Origin: Variovorax paradoxus
GTDB taxonomy: Bacteria > Pseudomonadota > Gammaproteobacteria > Burkholderiales > Burkholderiaceae_C
Direction of reading: 5' to 3'
NCBI RefSeq assembly: GCF_024734665.1
Contig: NZ_CP102931.1
Coordinates: 5,144,001 to 5,208,000, forward strand
DNA: 64,000 nucleotides
The position numbers and the translations under genes are program-made. Below are positions 45,243-54,537 of this stretch, piece by piece (within the stretch, counting starts at the first letter, position 1; each line of letters starts with the position of its first letter). The notes below the pieces were generated by a model. The model did not search any database. It was not told the DNA's origin and was given only the letters and a program-made list of their open reading frames with translations.

Positions 45243-46757
45243 TCACCGGTTGGGAATGTCCGAAAACGGCGCGCAACGCGCCTGCAATTCGCGCTTGAGC
45301 AGCTTCCCGTTGGCCGTGGTGGGCATCGCATCGATCACCTCGATGCGGGCCGGGCGTTTGTAAGGCGACAGGTGCTCGACAAGGTGCGCGCGCAGAGCCG
45401 CTTCGTCGAGCGCGGCGCCGGGCTTCAGCTCGACGAAGGCGACGACCTGCTCGTTGCCATCGGCCTCGGGCACGCCGACCACCGCGCACAGGTGCACGCC
45501 GTCGAAACGGCCGATCACCGCCTCGATCTCCGCCGGGTACACGTTGAAGCCCGAGCGGATGATCATTTCCTTCAGCCTGCCGACCACGAACAGCGCACCG
45601 TCGCTGCCGAAGCGCCCGAGATCGCCGGTGGCGTACCAGCCGCCGGGGCGCATCACCTGCGCCGTGGCAGCGGCATCGCGGAAGTAGCCGAGCATGAGGC
45701 CGGGTCCGCGCAGCCAGATCTCGCCGGTGTCGCCGGGTGCGGCGTCGTTGCCGTCGAGGGTCACGATGCGGGCTTCGCCGCCCTCCACCGCGTAGCCCGC
45801 CGAGGTGTCCGCGCGCGGTGATTCGGTGCGCGTGAGAAACACCGAGCCCGCGTACTCGGACAGCCCGTAGCCATAGTGCAGCGGCTGGCCGAACAGCTGC
45901 TCCACGCGCTGCTTGAGCGCGGGGTCGAGCGGCGCGGAACCGGTGTACACGTAGCGCAGCTGCGGAAAGCGCGGCTCCACGCGCTCCGCCTCGATGTGAG
46001 CCAGCAGGCGCGCATACATCGTCGGCGGCCCGAGCAGGTTCGACACCTGCTCGTGCGCCAGCGCCTGCAGCATATCGGCCGGCGAGAAGCTGCCGCGCAG
46101 CACCAGCGCGGCACCGCCCGTGAGCGCGGCCATCAGCACCGTGCCGATGCCGAAGATGTGCGTCATCGGCAGGAAGGCATAGGCGCGGTCATGCTCGCTC
46201 AGGGCTCGCACCTGGGCCGAGACGCGGCCGAAATGCAGCAGGCCGCGGTGCGACACCATCACGCCCTTGGGCGTGCCCGAGGTACCGGAAGTGAAGATGA
46301 TGGCGGCCGTGTCGGCCAATGCCGGATCGGGCTCGGTACGCGCTTCGTCGCGCACCGTCGAGCGCATCACGCCTTCGAGCGCGGAAGACTCTGCACCGGC
46401 CCTCCGCGCATGCTTTTCAGCAGCTTCGGACGCCCCGGTCGTGAAGTAGCAAAGCCGAGCATCCGCACGCTCGGCAATGGCCGCGACCTCACCCGGCGAC
46501 ATGCGCGCATTCACGCCGCACGACCACGCCCCGACGCCGCTGCAGGCCATGAGCAACGCGATGTGCGCGGCACAGTTCTCGGCCACCAGCACCACGCGAT
46601 CGGTCGGCCGCACGCCGGCGACCAGCAGGTCGTTTGTGGCGGCATCGACCATCGATTGCAGCGCCGCATACGTCGTCGTTGCACCGGGTTCGAAAAGAAA
46701 GACAGCCTCCGGCGTGCGAGCCGCGCGTGCCTCCAACAACTGATGAATTTTCTGCAT
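45243..46757 (-). CDS. AMP-binding acyl-CoA ligase
   Basis: The 504-residue adenylate-forming enzyme would activate a carboxylic acid to its CoA ester with ATP. Signature motifs are the P-loop TSGTSGTPKG (156-165), YGYGLSEYAG, the ATP-binding YATGDLGRFGSDG and GRLKEMIIRSGFNVYPAEIE, and the C-terminal catalytic lysine in TANGKLLKREL. The substrate cannot be read from sequence. It begins three bases after the stop of the Bug receptor gene and completes the minus-strand operon fused ACAD, receptor, ligase. Confidence 0.88.
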   Translation of the reverse strand: MQKIHQLLEARAARTPEAVFLFEPGATTTYAALQSMVDAATNDLLVAGVRPTDRVVLVAENCAAHIALLMACSGVGAWSCGVNARMSPGEVAAIAERADARLCYFTTGASEAAEKHARRAGAESSALEGVMRSTVRDEARTEPDPALADTAAIIFTSGTSGTPKGVMVSHRGLLHFGRVSAQVRALSEHDRAYAFLPMTHIFGIGTVLMAALTGGAALVLRGSFSPADMLQALAHEQVSNLLGPPTMYARLLAHIEAERVEPRFPQLRYVYTGSAPLDPALKQRVEQLFGQPLHYGYGLSEYAGSVFLTRTESPRADTSAGYAVEGGEARIVTLDGNDAAPGDTGEIWLRGPGLMLGYFRDAAATAQVMRPGGWYATGDLGRFGSDGALFVVGRLKEMIIRSGFNVYPAEIEAVIGRFDGVHLCAVVGVPEADGNEQVVAFVELKPGAALDEAALRAHLVEHLSPYKRPARIEVIDAMPTTANGKLLKRELQARCAPFSDIPNR

Positions 46758-46760
46758 CGT

Positions 46761-47747
46761 CTATTCCGCCTCGATGCCCTTGGACGCCGTCGCCCAGAGC
46801 TGGCGGTCTGACTTGCCCTTTGTCGCCAGCAGATCAGCCGCTCCCGACCACACGTCGTAGCCCTGCTCGCGCAGCCGGTGCGCGATGTCCTCGCGCGCCA
46901 GCATCTTCTGCGCGGCGGCGTTCATGCGCGCGACCAGCGCCGGGTCCATGCGCGCCGGGCCGTAGAGGCCGAACCAGCCGCCCACGTCGTAGCCGGGCAC
47001 ACCCGACTCGATCATGGTCGGCACATCCGGCAGCATGCGGTTGCGCTGGCGCGAGGTAACGGCCAGCGCGCGCACCTTGCCCGTCTGGATGAAGGGCTTC
47101 GAGGTGGCGATGATGTCGAACATCATGGTCACGGTGCCGCCCATCACATCGGCGAGCGCCGGCGCGCTGCCCTTGTAGGGCACGTGCGTGAGCTGCACGC
47201 CGGTCATCTTCTCCAGCAGCGCGCCGCTCAGGTGGTTGGACGCGCCCACGCCCGCCGAGCCGTAGAACACCTTGCCGGGCCGCGCCTTCGCGTAGGCCAG
47301 CAGCTCGGCGAGGTTGCGCACCGGCACTTCGTTGTTGATGACGAGCACGTTGGTGTAGTCCACCAGCGGTGCGATGGGCGTCAGGTCCTTCATCGGATCG
47401 AAGGCCATCTTGCGCTGCACGTTCGGGTTGATGGTGATGGTCGGGCTCGCGCCGAAGAACAGCATCGTGCCGTCGGGCGCGGCCTTGGCCACCGCGTCGC
47501 CGCCCAGCGAGCCGCTGGCGCCGGGGCGGTTATCGACGATGACCTGCGTGCCCAGCTCCTGGCTCAGCGCGGGCGCGAGCAGGCGCGCGGCGCCGTCGAC
47601 CGGGCCGCCGGCGGAATAGCCGACCACCAGCTTGATGAGCGGCGGCAGGGGCTGCTGCGCGAAAGCACGGTGCGGCAATGCGGCCAGCGCCGCGCTGCCT
47701 GCCATCGCGGCCATCAGCTGGCGGCGCGAGAAGTGAGTCGATGTCAT
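46761..47747 (-). CDS. Bug-family receptor with Tat-like signal
   Basis: The 328-residue periplasmic receptor of the Bug/TctC family has an N-terminal twin-arginine-type signal (HFSRRQLMAAMAG, cleavage near AFA). Typical blocks are LIKLVVGYSAGGPVDGAAR, VDNRPGASGSLGGDAVAKAAPDG and VPYKGSAPALADVMGGTVTMMFD. It presumably captures the acid that the adjacent ligase and dehydrogenases process. CAGGAGACAACGCTC precedes the start. No TctA/TctB genes are in the window. Confidence 0.9.
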   Translation of the reverse strand: MTSTHFSRRQLMAAMAGSAALAALPHRAFAQQPLPPLIKLVVGYSAGGPVDGAARLLAPALSQELGTQVIVDNRPGASGSLGGDAVAKAAPDGTMLFFGASPTITINPNVQRKMAFDPMKDLTPIAPLVDYTNVLVINNEVPVRNLAELLAYAKARPGKVFYGSAGVGASNHLSGALLEKMTGVQLTHVPYKGSAPALADVMGGTVTMMFDIIATSKPFIQTGKVRALAVTSRQRNRMLPDVPTMIESGVPGYDVGGWFGLYGPARMDPALVARMNAAAQKMLAREDIAHRLREQGYDVWSGAADLLATKGKSDRQLWATASKGIEAE

Positions 47748-47790
47748 GAGCGTTGTCTCCTGTTGTGTATTTCTTCGTCGGCTGCATCGC

Positions 47791-50118
47791 TCAGGCCGGC
47801 AGGTCGAGCACCTGCCGCGCGAGGATGTTGCGCTGTATCTCGTTGGTGCCGCCGTAGATCATTGCGGCGGTGGAGCCGATGAGCGAAGAGAGCACGTTGA
47901 AGCTCTGCCCGTCGAGCAACTGGTCGCCGGCCACGGCGCCCTGCTCTTCGCCCGCCTCGACCAGCAACGCACCGATGCGGTGATAGGTCTCGCTCGCCCA
48001 GATCTTCAGCAGCGACACCGAAGCCGGCAGCGGCTTGCCGGCGCGCACGATGTTCGCGAAGCCCGTGTAGGCGGCCGACAGGTCGAGCACGTCGAGCCGC
48101 AGCGCCGCGAAGCGCTGCGCGAACACCGGGTCGGCAAACAGGCGCCGCGCCTGCGCCAGCCGCGCCAACTGGCCCAACGCGTACTGCGACTGCTTGGGGC
48201 TGCCCAGGAAGATGCGCTCGAAGCCCAGCAGTGCCTTCGCGATGGTCCAGCCGCCATGCAGCTTGCCCACGAGGTTCTCTGCCGGCACGCGCACGTTGTC
48301 GAAGAACACTTCGCAGAACTCGGGTTCGCCGGCCAGTGTGTGAATCGGCCGGATGGTGATGCCCTGCGTGCGCAGGTCGCACAGCAGGAAGCTGATGCCC
48401 TCCTGCTTGCGCGCGTCTTTGTCGGTGCGTACGAGCATGAAGATGTGATTGGCGTCCTGCGCGAGCGTGGTCCAGATCTTCTGGCCGTTGACGACGAAAT
48501 GATCGCCTTGCGCATCGCGCGCAGGCAAGGCTTCGGTGCGCAGGCCCGCCAGATCGGAACCGGCATTGGGCTCCGAATAGCCCTGGCACCAGACATGCTC
48601 GCCGCTCAAAATGCGCGGCAGAAAGCGCTGCTGCTGCTCGGGCGTGCCGTGCTGGATGAGCAACGGGCCGATCATCACGATGCCCTGGTCGGGCGCGCGC
48701 GCCACGCCGTGCTGCTCCAGCTCCTCGATCCACGCGATGAGCTTGTCCGCCGGCAGGCCCATGCCGCCATGCGCCTGCGGCCACGCGGGCGCGATCCAGC
48801 CTTGCGCCGACAGCGTGAGATACCACTCGCGCATCTCGCTCCAGCGCGCGCGATGCGAGAGGTAGCGCAGTTGCGGCGGATAGCGCTGCTGCAGGAAGGC
48901 GCGCACCATGTGGCGGAAGTCGGCCTCGGGCATCGCAGACCAATCCGAGGTGCGCGGGAACTCGCCTTGCCACTCGGCAGCACTCACTGTGGCTTCCGCA
49001 TCACCCGACAGCGACGCATGCCGGCGCTGGTGCGCGCTGACGTTGCCCAGCCAGGCCGACAGGCACAGCACGCGCTTGTAGAACAGGCTCAGGTCGCACT
49101 CCTGCGTGTAGCCGATGGCACCATGCAACTGCACGGACGCACGGGAGGCCTGTAGTGCGGCAGCTGTACAGCGCGCGTTGACGCGGCTCGCCTCGGCTTC
49201 CATCCGCTCCGCCGGCAAACCCTGTGCCGCCAGAGCCAGCACCTCGTTCAACGTGGCCTGCGCCACTTCGAGGTGGATGAACATGTCGACGCAGCGGTGC
49301 TGCAGCGCCTGGAAGCTGCCGATGGGCTTGCCGAACTGCGAGCGGGTGCGCAGGTAGGCCAGCGTCTGCGCCAGCATGGCCTGCCCCGCACCCAGCAGCT
49401 CGGCCGATTGCAGGATCTGGCCGGCCGCGAGGGCATGGCGCAGGGCGTCTTGCGCAGCCGGGCCTTCGGCCAGCACTGCGCTACCCGGCAGCGCGACCTG
49501 TTCGAAGCGCAGGTTCGATGCCTTGCTGCCATCGACCAGCGGCACCAGCACCTCCGTCACGCCTTCGGTGCCGCGCGGCACCCACAGCAGCACCGCGTCG
49601 TCTTCACCGCGCGCCGACACCAGCCAGCCGCTGGCAGCCGCGCCGGGCAGCACCATGAGTTTTTCGCCTTGCAGCAGCACGCCGCCTGTGTGCCCGGGCC
49701 GTACTTCGCAGCCGCAGGCCAGCGGCACCGCACTCAGGTCGCCCGCGCTTTCCTGCCACGCCAGCGCAGGCAGGCTGCGGCCCGCGACCAATTCAGCGAG
49801 CAGGGCATCCGCGCCCGGCGTGCCGAGCCGCGCCAACAACAGCGCGCTGAGGCCAGCCACGGCCAGCAGCGACTCGGGCGCGACATGCTCACCCGCGGCC
49901 CGCAGGATTTCCGCGGCGCCGTCGAGCCCCAACGCGAGCCCGCCAGCCGATTCGGGCGCCAGCATGCCGGGCCAGCCCAGCGCGACGATGTCGCCCCAGC
50001 CTTCGGCCTCGTCGGCATCAGGTTGTTCCATGCGCGCGCGCCGCCGCTGGATGGCGCGGCTGCGAACGAAGTAGTCGAGCGCCGATTCGCGCACTGCCGA
50101 AAGTGATTCAAGATCCAT
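47791..50118 (-). CDS. Double acyl-CoA dehydrogenase (two modules fused)
   Basis: The 775-residue protein contains two complete acyl-CoA dehydrogenase modules. The first (about 10-375) ends with the ACAD C-terminal block QLHGAIGYTQECDLSLFYKR. The second (about 390-775) has GYSEPNAGSDLAGLRT, VNGQKIWTTLAQDA and YGGTNEIQRNILARQVL. Such pairs are normally separate alpha and beta chains, as in steroid-degrading FadE heteromers; fusion occurs in FadE34-like proteins. At the Glu position of medium-chain enzymes the second module has Gly (YGGT) and the first has a hydrophobic residue. It likely dehydrogenates a bulky or branched acyl-CoA. Start at ATG 50118. Confidence 0.85.
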   Translation of the reverse strand: MDLESLSAVRESALDYFVRSRAIQRRRARMEQPDADEAEGWGDIVALGWPGMLAPESAGGLALGLDGAAEILRAAGEHVAPESLLAVAGLSALLLARLGTPGADALLAELVAGRSLPALAWQESAGDLSAVPLACGCEVRPGHTGGVLLQGEKLMVLPGAAASGWLVSARGEDDAVLLWVPRGTEGVTEVLVPLVDGSKASNLRFEQVALPGSAVLAEGPAAQDALRHALAAGQILQSAELLGAGQAMLAQTLAYLRTRSQFGKPIGSFQALQHRCVDMFIHLEVAQATLNEVLALAAQGLPAERMEAEASRVNARCTAAALQASRASVQLHGAIGYTQECDLSLFYKRVLCLSAWLGNVSAHQRRHASLSGDAEATVSAAEWQGEFPRTSDWSAMPEADFRHMVRAFLQQRYPPQLRYLSHRARWSEMREWYLTLSAQGWIAPAWPQAHGGMGLPADKLIAWIEELEQHGVARAPDQGIVMIGPLLIQHGTPEQQQRFLPRILSGEHVWCQGYSEPNAGSDLAGLRTEALPARDAQGDHFVVNGQKIWTTLAQDANHIFMLVRTDKDARKQEGISFLLCDLRTQGITIRPIHTLAGEPEFCEVFFDNVRVPAENLVGKLHGGWTIAKALLGFERIFLGSPKQSQYALGQLARLAQARRLFADPVFAQRFAALRLDVLDLSAAYTGFANIVRAGKPLPASVSLLKIWASETYHRIGALLVEAGEEQGAVAGDQLLDGQSFNVLSSLIGSTAAMIYGGTNEIQRNILARQVLDLPA

Positions 50119-50225
50119 CGCCGCAGCGTGCCTGAAGACCCCGCCAACGAGCATTTGCATTTGCCGAAGGGAGGGTTTCGCAATCAGAGAACCACCCCGC
50201 GCGAGGGCGGGCTAGATTCGCTGCC

Positions 50226-51008
50226 ATGACCAAGATCAAGAAATCCCTGCACACCGAACTGGGCCACAGCACGCCCGACAAGATCACCGTGCGCGGGCGC
50301 GACCTGCCTTCGGAAATCCTCGGCCACCTGAATCTCGGCGACATGGCCTTCCTGGAGCTGACAGGGCGCATCCCGACGCCGCAGGAATCCGTCACGTTCA
50401 ACGCCATCGTCGTCACGCTGGTGGAGCACGGCATCACGCCCAGCGCGCTGGCCGCGCGCCTCACCTACGCTGGCGCACCCGAAGCGCTGCAAGCCGCCGT
50501 GGCTGCCGGTCTTTGCGGCCTGGGCACGGTGTTCGTCGGCAGCACCGAGGGCGCCGCCAAGATGCTCTACGAAGCGATTCCCTTCGGCGAGAAGCCCACG
50601 CGCCCGCTCGCCGACATGGCAAAAGACATCGTGGCCGACCACCGCGCGCGCAAGCAGATCGTGCCGGGCCTCGGTCATCCGCTGCACAAGCCCATCGACC
50701 CACGCACGCCGCGCCTCTTTCAGATCGCGGCGGAGAACGGGCTCTCCACGCACTACGTCGCGCTGATGCAGGCGGTGCAGGAAGAAGCCGAGCACGTGTC
50801 GGGCAAGTCGCTGCCGATCAACGCGACCGGAGCCATTGGCGCGATTGCGGCCGAGTTCGGCTTTCCGTGGAAGATCATTCGCGGCTTCGGCGTGATGGCG
50901 CGCGCCATCGGCCTCGTGGGCCACATCCTGGAAGAGATCGACGACCCGATGGCCATCGAGATCTGGCAACGCGTGGAAAAAGAAGCCGGTGGCCCCCGCC
51001 AGGACTGA
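50226..51008 (+). CDS. Minimal citrate synthase-fold protein (citryl-CoA lyase-like)
   Basis: The 260-residue protein covers only the core of the citrate synthase fold, as in citryl-CoA lyase modules. Recognisable are GLGHPLHKPIDPRTPRLF (His151, equivalent to the citrate synthase GHxxYKxxDPR helix) and ARAIGLVGHILEEIDDP. The catalytic Asp usually found in NVD is replaced: the segment reads INATGAIGA (Thr201). The second histidine motif is also missing. It may cleave or form a C-C bond by another mechanism, or have a different role. It leads the plus-strand operon with an acyl-CoA dehydrogenase and MmgE/PrpD. Confidence 0.8.
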   Translation: MTKIKKSLHTELGHSTPDKITVRGRDLPSEILGHLNLGDMAFLELTGRIPTPQESVTFNAIVVTLVEHGITPSALAARLTYAGAPEALQAAVAAGLCGLGTVFVGSTEGAAKMLYEAIPFGEKPTRPLADMAKDIVADHRARKQIVPGLGHPLHKPIDPRTPRLFQIAAENGLSTHYVALMQAVQEEAEHVSGKSLPINATGAIGAIAAEFGFPWKIIRGFGVMARAIGLVGHILEEIDDPMAIEIWQRVEKEAGGPRQD

Positions 51009-51021
51009 GCAGTAACGACCA

Positions 51022-52185
51022 ATGAACAACGCCAACGACAAGAGCTTTCCCGACATCCGCGACGCCGTGCGCGACCTTTGCGCGCAGTTTCCCGATGCCT
51101 ACTTCCGCAAGATCGACGAGGCGCGCGGCTACCCCGCCGAATTCGTCGACGCGCTCACCAAGGCCGGCTGGATGGCCGCGCTGATCCCGCAGGAGTACGG
51201 CGGCTCGGGCCTGGGGCTGACCGAGGCCTCGGTGATCATGGAAGAAATCAACCGCTGCGGCGGCAACTCCGGCGCCTGCCACGGCCAGATGTACAACATG
51301 GGCACGCTGCTGCGACACGGCAGCGAGGCGCAGAAGCGCAACTACCTGCCGAAGATCGCCAACGGCGAGCTACGCCTGCAGTCGATGGGCGTGACCGAGC
51401 CCACCACCGGCACCGACACCACCAAGATCAAGACCACGGCGGTGAAGAAGGGTGACCGCTACGTCATCAACGGCCAGAAGGTGTGGATCTCGCGCATCCA
51501 GCATTCGGACCTGATGATTTTGCTGGCGCGCACCACGCCGCTGGCGGACGTGAAGAAGAAGTCCGAAGGCATGTCGATCTTCATCGTCGACCTGCGCGAG
51601 GCCATCGGCAAGGGGCTCACGGTGCAGCCCATCCTGAACATGGTGAACCACGAAACCAACGAGCTGTTCTTCGAGAACCTCGAGATTCCAGCCGAGAACC
51701 TGATCGGCGAGGAAGGCCAGGGCTTCAAGTACATCCTCGACGGACTCAACGCCGAGCGCACGCTGATCGCGGCCGAATGCATAGGCGACGGCTACTGGTT
51801 CATCGACCGGGTAACGGCCTACACCAAGGAGCGCGTGGTGTTCGGTCGGCCCATCGGTCAGAACCAGGGCGTGCAGTTTCCGATTGCCGAGGCGTTCATC
51901 GAAGTGGAAGCGGCGAACCTGATGCGCTATGAGGCCTGTCGCCTGTTCGATGCGCACCAGCCCTGCGGCGCGCAGGCCAACATGGCGAAGTACCTTGCGG
52001 CCAAGGCGAGCTGGGAGGCGGCCAATGCCTGCCTGCAGTTCCATGGCGGCTTCGGCTTTGCGTGCGAATACGACATCGAGCGCAAATTCCGCGAGACGCG
52101 GCTGTACCAGGTGGCGCCGATATCGACCAACCTGATCCTGAGCTACGTGGCTGAGCACATGCTCGGCCTGCCCCGTTCGTTCTGA
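51022..52185 (+). CDS. Acyl-CoA dehydrogenase of an atypical subgroup
   Basis: The 387-residue flavoprotein has the three ACAD domains: an N-terminal helical part, the beta-domain block MGVTEPTTGTDTTKIKTTAVKKGD... with NGQKVWISRIQ, and the C-terminal helical part FHGGFGFACEYDIERKFRE. The end reads RLYQVAPISTNLIL, where medium-chain enzymes have the catalytic Glu in YEGTSQIQR; here that position is Gln. It starts 13 bases after the citryl-lyase-like gene and precedes MmgE/PrpD by 14, so the three genes form one operon. Confidence 0.87.
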   Translation: MNNANDKSFPDIRDAVRDLCAQFPDAYFRKIDEARGYPAEFVDALTKAGWMAALIPQEYGGSGLGLTEASVIMEEINRCGGNSGACHGQMYNMGTLLRHGSEAQKRNYLPKIANGELRLQSMGVTEPTTGTDTTKIKTTAVKKGDRYVINGQKVWISRIQHSDLMILLARTTPLADVKKKSEGMSIFIVDLREAIGKGLTVQPILNMVNHETNELFFENLEIPAENLIGEEGQGFKYILDGLNAERTLIAAECIGDGYWFIDRVTAYTKERVVFGRPIGQNQGVQFPIAEAFIEVEAANLMRYEACRLFDAHQPCGAQANMAKYLAAKASWEAANACLQFHGGFGFACEYDIERKFRETRLYQVAPISTNLILSYVAEHMLGLPRSF

Positions 52186-52199
52186 AGGAGCTCATTGCC

Positions 52200-53561
52200 A
52201 TGAACCCCGTCGACCATCCGAGCAAGGTGCTCGCGACCTTCGCCGCTGAACTGCAGTTCGCAGACATCCCTGCCCCCGTGCTGCGTCGCACGGAAGACCT
52301 GATGCTCGACTGGCTGGGCTCGGTGCTCGCTGCCCGCACGGCACGGCCGGTGCGCAGCATCGAACGCTTCGCGCAGATGATGGGCCCCGCCGACGGGCCC
52401 AGCGAAATACTGACTTCGCGCCGCACCAGCTCGCCGGTGTTCGCTGCGCTGGTCAATGCGGCGGCCTCGCATTTCGTGGAGCAGGACGATGTGCACAACG
52501 GCTCGGTGTTCCACCCGGCGGCAGTCGTCATTGCCCCAGCACTCGCCGTTGCGCAGAGCATCGGAGCGAGCGGTGCGCAACTGCTGACCGCTGTTGTCGC
52601 GGGCTACGAGGTTGGCATCCGTGTCGGCGAATTCCTCGGCCGCTCGCACTACAAGACCTTCCACACGACCGCGACGGCAGGCACGCTCGCGGCAGCCGCT
52701 GCGGTGGGCAGTTTGCTGAACCTCACGCCGCAGCAGATGCTGCATGCCTTCGGCTCGGCCGGCACCCAATCGGCCGGTGTGTGGGAGTTTCTGCGCGACG
52801 CGGCCGATTCCAAGCAACTGCACTGCGCGCATGCGGCAGCGAGCGGACTGATGTCGGCTTACCTGGCGCAGGACGGTTTCACCGGCGCGGCGAAGATCCT
52901 CGAAGGTGCGCAGGGCCTGGGCGTCGGTATGTCGAGCGATGCAGACCCGGCAAAGCTCACCGACGGCCTCGGCACGCGCTGGACGCTGGCCGAAACTTCC
53001 TTCAAATATCACGCCTCCTGCCGCCACACCCACCCCGCCGCCGACGCGCTGTTGCAGGTGATGACGCAGAACAAGCTGAAGCCCACCGACGTGTCGCACG
53101 TGACCACGCACGTGCACCAGGGCGCCATCGACGTGCTCGGCCGCGTGACCGTGCCGGCCACCGTGCACCAGGGCAAGTTCTCGATGGGCACAGTGTTGGG
53201 CCTCATCGCCGTGCACGGCCGCGCGGGTCTCGGCGAGTTCGACCGCGACTTTCTAGCGCCCGAGGTATCTGCCTTCCGCGACAAGGTGACGATGCAGCTC
53301 GACGAAGAAGTCGACACCGCCTACCCCGCACGCTGGATCGGCAAGGTCAGCGTGCAGACCACCGACGGCCGCATGCTGCAAGGCCGTGTGGACGAACCCA
53401 AAGGCGACCCCGGCAACAGCCTGGATCGCGCGGAGATCGAAGACAAGATGCAGCGCCTGGCGCACTACGGCGAGGGCGTGACGGCCGACGAGGCGAAGGC
53501 GCTGTGCCAGCGCATCTGGCAACTGGCGAGCGCCGACAAAGTGGGCCGCTGGCTGCCCTGA
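52200..53561 (+). CDS. MmgE/PrpD family protein
   Basis: The 453-residue protein of the MmgE/PrpD superfamily includes 2-methylcitrate dehydratase and cis-aconitate decarboxylase (which makes itaconate). Family blocks are DWLGSVLAARTARPVRS, AAASHFVEQDDVHNGSVFHPAAVV, AGYEVGIRVGEFLG, FHTTATAGTLAAAAAVG and KYHASCRHTHPAADALL. It is likely to dehydrate or isomerise a hydroxy-tricarboxylic-like acid. AAGGAG precedes the start. It is the last gene of the plus-strand operon and ends six bases before the convergent LysR gene. Confidence 0.88.
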   Translation: MNPVDHPSKVLATFAAELQFADIPAPVLRRTEDLMLDWLGSVLAARTARPVRSIERFAQMMGPADGPSEILTSRRTSSPVFAALVNAAASHFVEQDDVHNGSVFHPAAVVIAPALAVAQSIGASGAQLLTAVVAGYEVGIRVGEFLGRSHYKTFHTTATAGTLAAAAAVGSLLNLTPQQMLHAFGSAGTQSAGVWEFLRDAADSKQLHCAHAAASGLMSAYLAQDGFTGAAKILEGAQGLGVGMSSDADPAKLTDGLGTRWTLAETSFKYHASCRHTHPAADALLQVMTQNKLKPTDVSHVTTHVHQGAIDVLGRVTVPATVHQGKFSMGTVLGLIAVHGRAGLGEFDRDFLAPEVSAFRDKVTMQLDEEVDTAYPARWIGKVSVQTTDGRMLQGRVDEPKGDPGNSLDRAEIEDKMQRLAHYGEGVTADEAKALCQRIWQLASADKVGRWLP

Positions 53562-53567
53562 GTCCCG

Positions 53568-54458
53568 CTACGGCGCGACGAGGTGGTCGAACAGCTCGCG
53601 CGCGGAGGCCGGCAACTGCTCGCGGTTACGCGCGATCAGCTTCAGCTCGCGCTCGGCCCAGGCATCGCTGAGCGCCACGGTCGAGATGCGCATCGCCATC
53701 GACAGCCTTTGCGCGGAAGACGCCGGCAGCACGCCGACCCCCACGCCCGCTTCGATCATCAGGCAGATGGCCTCGAAGCTGCTGACCTGGATGCGCGGGT
53801 TGAATCCCCGCCCAGCGAGTTCGGCGCGCCGCTGCAGGAAGCGGTGGATGGCGCTGCCGTGGTGCAGGCCCACGTGCTGCTCGTCGAGCGTGTCGGCAAA
53901 GGCCACCGAAGATGCGCCCGCAAGGTGGTGCGTGGTGGGCACGACCAGCACGAGCTGGTTGCTGCCAAACGGGCGCGCATCGAAATCGCCCGTGTGCACG
54001 TCGCCAGCAAGGATGCCGATGTCGGCCTCGCCGTCGGCCACCGCGCGCACGATCTCTTCGCTCAGGTATTCGCGCAGGTCGACCTGCACGGCGGGATGCT
54101 GCGTGAGGAAGCCGGCCAGCTTCTGCGGCAGGTATTCGGTGATCGAGGTGGTGTTGGCGAACACGCGCACATGGCCCTTGATGCCCTTGCCGAAGTCCTG
54201 CATGTCGCAGCGCAGGTGCTCCATCTGCTGCATCACGCGCTTGGCGTGGTACAGCACCGCCTGCCCCGCAGCCGTGAGGCTCACGCCCTGCGCGCTACGG
54301 TGCAGCAGCTTGCCGCCCACGGCCTCTTCCATCTGCTTGATGCGGGTGGAGGCGGCGGCCAGCGAGATGCAGGCCTTCTCGGCGCCGCGCGTGAGGCTGC
54401 GCGCGTCCGCCACGTAGACGAACAGTTTCAGGTCGAACAGGTCGAAGTGCAGGTTCAC
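53568..54458 (-). CDS. LysR-family regulator of the CoA cluster
   Basis: The 296-residue LysR-type regulator begins FDLFDLKLFVYVADARSLTRGAEKACISLAAASTRIKQME, an atypical LysR helix-turn-helix with an AAASTR recognition segment, and has an effector domain from about 92. It lies between the MmgE/PrpD gene and the SDR gene and is the only regulator of the region, so it probably senses the pathway substrate. It is convergent with the operon it may regulate. Confidence 0.88.
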   Translation of the reverse strand: MNLHFDLFDLKLFVYVADARSLTRGAEKACISLAAASTRIKQMEEAVGGKLLHRSAQGVSLTAAGQAVLYHAKRVMQQMEHLRCDMQDFGKGIKGHVRVFANTTSITEYLPQKLAGFLTQHPAVQVDLREYLSEEIVRAVADGEADIGILAGDVHTGDFDARPFGSNQLVLVVPTTHHLAGASSVAFADTLDEQHVGLHHGSAIHRFLQRRAELAGRGFNPRIQVSSFEAICLMIEAGVGVGVLPASSAQRLSMAMRISTVALSDAWAERELKLIARNREQLPASARELFDHLVAP

Positions 54459-54537
54459 CGGGCGCGGGCATCAAAGAGGAAGGGAACGCGCATTGTCCGG
54501 CGAATGGTGCCGCGTACGCCCTCTTGCGGGTTTGTCC

